A stretch of DNA of 7,812 nt from Bacteroidota bacterium (GTDB taxonomy: Bacteria > Bacteroidota > Ignavibacteria > UBA10030 > SZUA-254), in assembly GCA_004322375.1 (NCBI GenBank), contig SCUC01000129.1, positions 1 to 7,812 on the forward strand. The letters run 5' to 3'. Shown piece after piece: positions 6,071 through 7,812 of the stretch (position 1 is its first letter; every line of letters begins with the position of its first letter). The notes beneath the pieces are model-generated. The model did not search any database. It was not told where the DNA came from and saw only the letters and a program-made list of their open reading frames with translations. The translations under genes were made by a program, and so were the position numbers.

Positions 6071-6105
6071 ACTTGAAACATTAAACTTGAAACATGAAAC
6101 TTAAT
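6071..6105 (+). repeat. Tandem heptamer block before tktC (ACTTGAA/ACATGAA)
   Basis: Five contiguous 7-nt units precede the tktC start codon by one base: ACTTGAA (6071-6077), ACATTAA (6078-6084), ACTTGAA (6085-6091), ACATGAA (6092-6098) and ACTTAAT (6099-6105). The first and third are identical. The family recurs in the larB-cbs spacer (3490-3563). The block occupies the place where a ribosome binding site would be expected, and none is seen. It would lie in the transcript if tktN and tktC share one. Confidence 0.75.
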
Positions 6106-6106
6106 T

Positions 6107-7066
6107 ATGTTAAAACTACAATCATCAGAAAATAAAGCCACCCGTCAGGGGTTTGGCGAAATGTTAGTCGAGCTTGGAAAAGAAAACCCTAACATTGTTG
6201 TTCTTGGGGTAGATGTTACTCCATCGGTAAAAACGGATTTGTTTATGAAAGCATTTCCCGACAGATTTTTCAGCGTGGGCATTTCCGAACAGGACATGAT
6301 CGGGACTGCCGCGGGATTATATCTTGCAGGAAAAATCCCTTTTGTGTCAGCCTACGGCGAGTTTGCCGCAGGCCGCCCGTTTGACCAGATACGGCAAACG
6401 CTTGCGTATAGTGTGATACCTGTGAAGATTTGTGCCTCGCACGCCGGCATTACAGTAGGACCCGATGGCGCGACGCATCAATCGCTTGAAGATATGTCCA
6501 TCATGCGTTCGTTGCCGCACATGGTTGTGGCTACGCCCTGCGATTATCTTCAAACCAGAAAAATGATCCGGGCTTCTCTCGACTTGCACCAACCGTTATA
6601 TGTGCGGTACTTCAGAGATAATACGCCGGTGTTTACCAATCCTGACGCGCCGTTTCAATTCGGGAAAGCGGACAAGCTGATTGATGGCAGCGATGTTACT
6701 ATCATTGCCTGCGGTTTGCAAGTGTGGGAAGCAATCCTGGCGGAAGAAACTCTTGCCTCGGAAGGAATAAGCGCGCGGGTAATCAACATGCATACCCTCA
6801 AGCCGATTGATAGGGCTTGCATTATCGAGGCGGCAGAGCAAACAGGTGCCATTGTTACGGCGGAAGACCATCAAATTCATGGCGGACTGGGAAGCGCGGT
6901 AGCGGAAGTTCTTTCCCAATCTTGCCCGACTCCACAGGAGTTTGTCGCGGTGAACGATACATTCGGAGAATCCGGCAAAGGGGATGAATTAATGAAGAAA
7001 TATGGGATCGCAAAGGATGCGATTGTTGCTGCAACACGGAAAGTAATACAACGTAAAAAACGATGA
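6107..7066 (+). CDS. Transketolase, C-terminal subunit
   Basis: A 319-residue stand-alone C-terminal half of transketolase, made of the pyrimidine-binding domain and the C-terminal transketolase domain. Glu61 in VGISEQDM is the conserved acid that contacts the aminopyrimidine ring of ThDP and starts catalysis. SHAGITVGPDGATHQSLED (111-129) carries the substrate-binding His and Asp-Gly. YVRYFRD (165-171) carries the phosphate-contacting Arg region. The C-terminal domain includes TAEDHQIHGGLGSAVAEVL (251-269) and TFGESGKGDELMKKYG (285-300). It complements the subunit encoded just upstream, which lacks these parts. 1-deoxyxylulose-5-phosphate synthase and other ThDP enzymes share the fold, but the pairing with the tktN gene and the motif pattern favour transketolase. 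The ATG at 6107 has no Shine-Dalgarno sequence and follows the heptamer repeats directly. The stop is 28 nt before htrA. Confidence 0.94.
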   Translation: MLKLQSSENKATRQGFGEMLVELGKENPNIVVLGVDVTPSVKTDLFMKAFPDRFFSVGISEQDMIGTAAGLYLAGKIPFVSAYGEFAAGRPFDQIRQTLAYSVIPVKICASHAGITVGPDGATHQSLEDMSIMRSLPHMVVATPCDYLQTRKMIRASLDLHQPLYVRYFRDNTPVFTNPDAPFQFGKADKLIDGSDVTIIACGLQVWEAILAEETLASEGISARVINMHTLKPIDRACIIEAAEQTGAIVTAEDHQIHGGLGSAVAEVLSQSCPTPQEFVAVNDTFGESGKGDELMKKYGIAKDAIVAATRKVIQRKKR

Positions 7067-7078
7067 GGGCAATAATTT

Positions 7079-7087
7079 AGGAAAGGA
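7079..7087 (+). promoter_or_regulatory. Shine-Dalgarno site of the htrA gene
   Basis: AGGAAAGGA ends 7 nt before the ATG at 7095. It is the only clear Shine-Dalgarno-like sequence at standard spacing among the genes here, and it supports the choice of start for the protease gene. Confidence 0.6.
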
Positions 7088-7094
7088 TAGTTCT

Positions 7095-7812
7095 ATGAAA
7101 AAGAATATTCTGATTCTCATCATTGTCATGCTTGCGCCTTTGGTGGTGGGATTCTTAGGCGGATATCGCGTAGGAAGCAGTTCTATCTCTGAAGAAGATA
7201 CTCAGGGGGGAGAATATATTAACTCTGCTTATTACCAATCTGCAGAGAGGGATTCCATTTCACAAGAAATTTCCAGCCATCGCCGCAATGCAATCACGCG
7301 GGCTGTTGCTATGGCAAGTCCGGCAGTTGTCGGCATCAACGTCACCGAAGTTCGTGAATACCGTTATCGGGATCCCTGGTCCCAGTTCTTCGGCGACGAC
7401 CCTTTCTTCAGACAATTTTTTAATCCCCGAACATACAAGCAAGAAATAAAAAGCCTTGGCTCCGGGTTTATCATATCGCCCGATGGGTATATCATCACCA
7501 ATGACCATGTTGCTGGCAACGGCAGCAAAATTACGGTAACGCTTACGAACAAAGAAAAATACGAAGCGCAGCTTATCGGCACAGACCCCGTTACCGATAT
7601 CTGTTTGTTAAAAATAGATGGAAAGAATTTCCCGTATATGCAGTTTGGCAACTCCGATGATGTTATTATTGGAGAGTGGGTAATTGCGCTCGGGAATCCG
7701 TTCGGCTTATTTGAAATCAGCGACAAGCCGACTGTTACGGTTGGCGTTATTAGCGCCACAGGAATGAATATTAACGCGGGTGATAACCATTCCTACAGGG
7801 GCATGATTCAGA
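7095..7812 (+). CDS. htrA: HtrA/DegP-family periplasmic serine protease, 5' part (cut by window end)
   Basis: The open frame runs from ATG 7095 to the window edge (239 complete codons). The N-terminus has a short basic start (MKKN) and a hydrophobic segment at about residues 5-24. This suggests a signal peptide or membrane anchor and placement in the periplasm, where HtrA proteases degrade or refold damaged proteins. The trypsin-like domain starts at about residue 66. LGSGFIISPDGYIITNDHVA (121-140) holds the catalytic His138, and TDPVTDICLLKI (163-174) holds Asp168. GNPFGLF (200-206) leads into an insertion containing KPTVTVGVISATGMN, which resembles Bacteroidota and Chlorobi HtrA proteins. 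The catalytic Ser (GNSGG) and the PDZ domains lie beyond the window, so an intact active site cannot be confirmed. TNDHVA differs slightly from the common TNNHVV. The gene follows tktC by 28 nt and may be co-transcribed. Confidence 0.92.
   Translation, partial: MKKNILILIIVMLAPLVVGFLGGYRVGSSSISEEDTQGGEYINSAYYQSAERDSISQEISSHRRNAITRAVAMASPAVVGINVTEVREYRYRDPWSQFFGDDPFFRQFFNPRTYKQEIKSLGSGFIISPDGYIITNDHVAGNGSKITVTLTNKEKYEAQLIGTDPVTDICLLKIDGKNFPYMQFGNSDDVIIGEWVIALGNPFGLFEISDKPTVTVGVISATGMNINAGDNHSYRGMIQ

Noticed and set aside
5133..7066. The two transketolase frames considered as a frameshifted single gene.
   Set aside because: Each half has its own start and full domain content at the usual lengths of split transketolase subunits, and the 89-nt spacer is non-coding repeat DNA.
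7364..7759. A 131-codon minus-strand open frame at the right end.
   Set aside because: It lies inside the plus-strand htrA frame, which has clear protease motifs. The antisense frame has no recognisable features and is a shadow.

Overview
The window looks like chromosomal housekeeping DNA from a free-living bacterium, most likely of the Bacteroidota/Chlorobi/Ignavibacteria group. That placement is an inference. It rests on the HtrA variant at the right edge (a conserved insertion after GNPFG), the split two-gene transketolase, the PlsY subtype, and the near absence of Shine-Dalgarno sequences in front of most genes. No phage, plasmid, transposon, CRISPR or RNA gene was recognised.

Layout. 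Four genes lie on the minus strand. Read from right to left they are larB (3620-4375, nickel-pincer cofactor synthesis), a cystathionine beta-synthase with two C-terminal CBS domains (2032-3420), a cystathionine gamma-lyase/gamma-synthase family PLP enzyme (730-1869), and a fructose-type PTS EIIA/PtsN-like protein (99-569). From about 4.5 kb the plus strand carries plsY (to 5117), the transketolase N-terminal subunit (5133-6017), the transketolase C-terminal subunit (6107-7066), and the 5' part of an HtrA/DegP-type serine protease (7095 to beyond the window). larB and plsY are divergent, with a shared control region at about 4376-4487.

How the genes fit together. The two PLP enzymes form the usual reverse transsulfuration pair (homocysteine + serine to cystathionine, then to cysteine). 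They are separated by 162 nt that contains a terminator-like hairpin, so they may not be a simple operon. The two transketolase halves carry complementary motifs: the ThDP-binding GDG...N motif is in the first, and the catalytic Glu is in the second. They should assemble into one enzyme of the non-oxidative pentose phosphate pathway. plsY, tktN, tktC and htrA are closely spaced (15, 89 and 28 nt, with the plsY start uncertain) and could be co-transcribed.

The least ordinary feature is in the spacers. Three intergenic regions (1870-2031, 3421-3619, 6018-6106) contain degenerate tandem repeats with a 7-nt period, drawn from a few shared unit families (GATATGR, ACNTGAA and others). The same GATATG-type block starts directly after the stop codon of both the cystathionine beta-synthase and the transketolase N gene, in the same orientation relative to the gene. 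This resembles the heptanucleotide STRR repeats described in heterocystous cyanobacteria, but in an apparently unrelated lineage. A second point is the PlsY: it has no in-frame ATG start and departs from the family pattern in two motifs. No clearly new multi-gene system was found.
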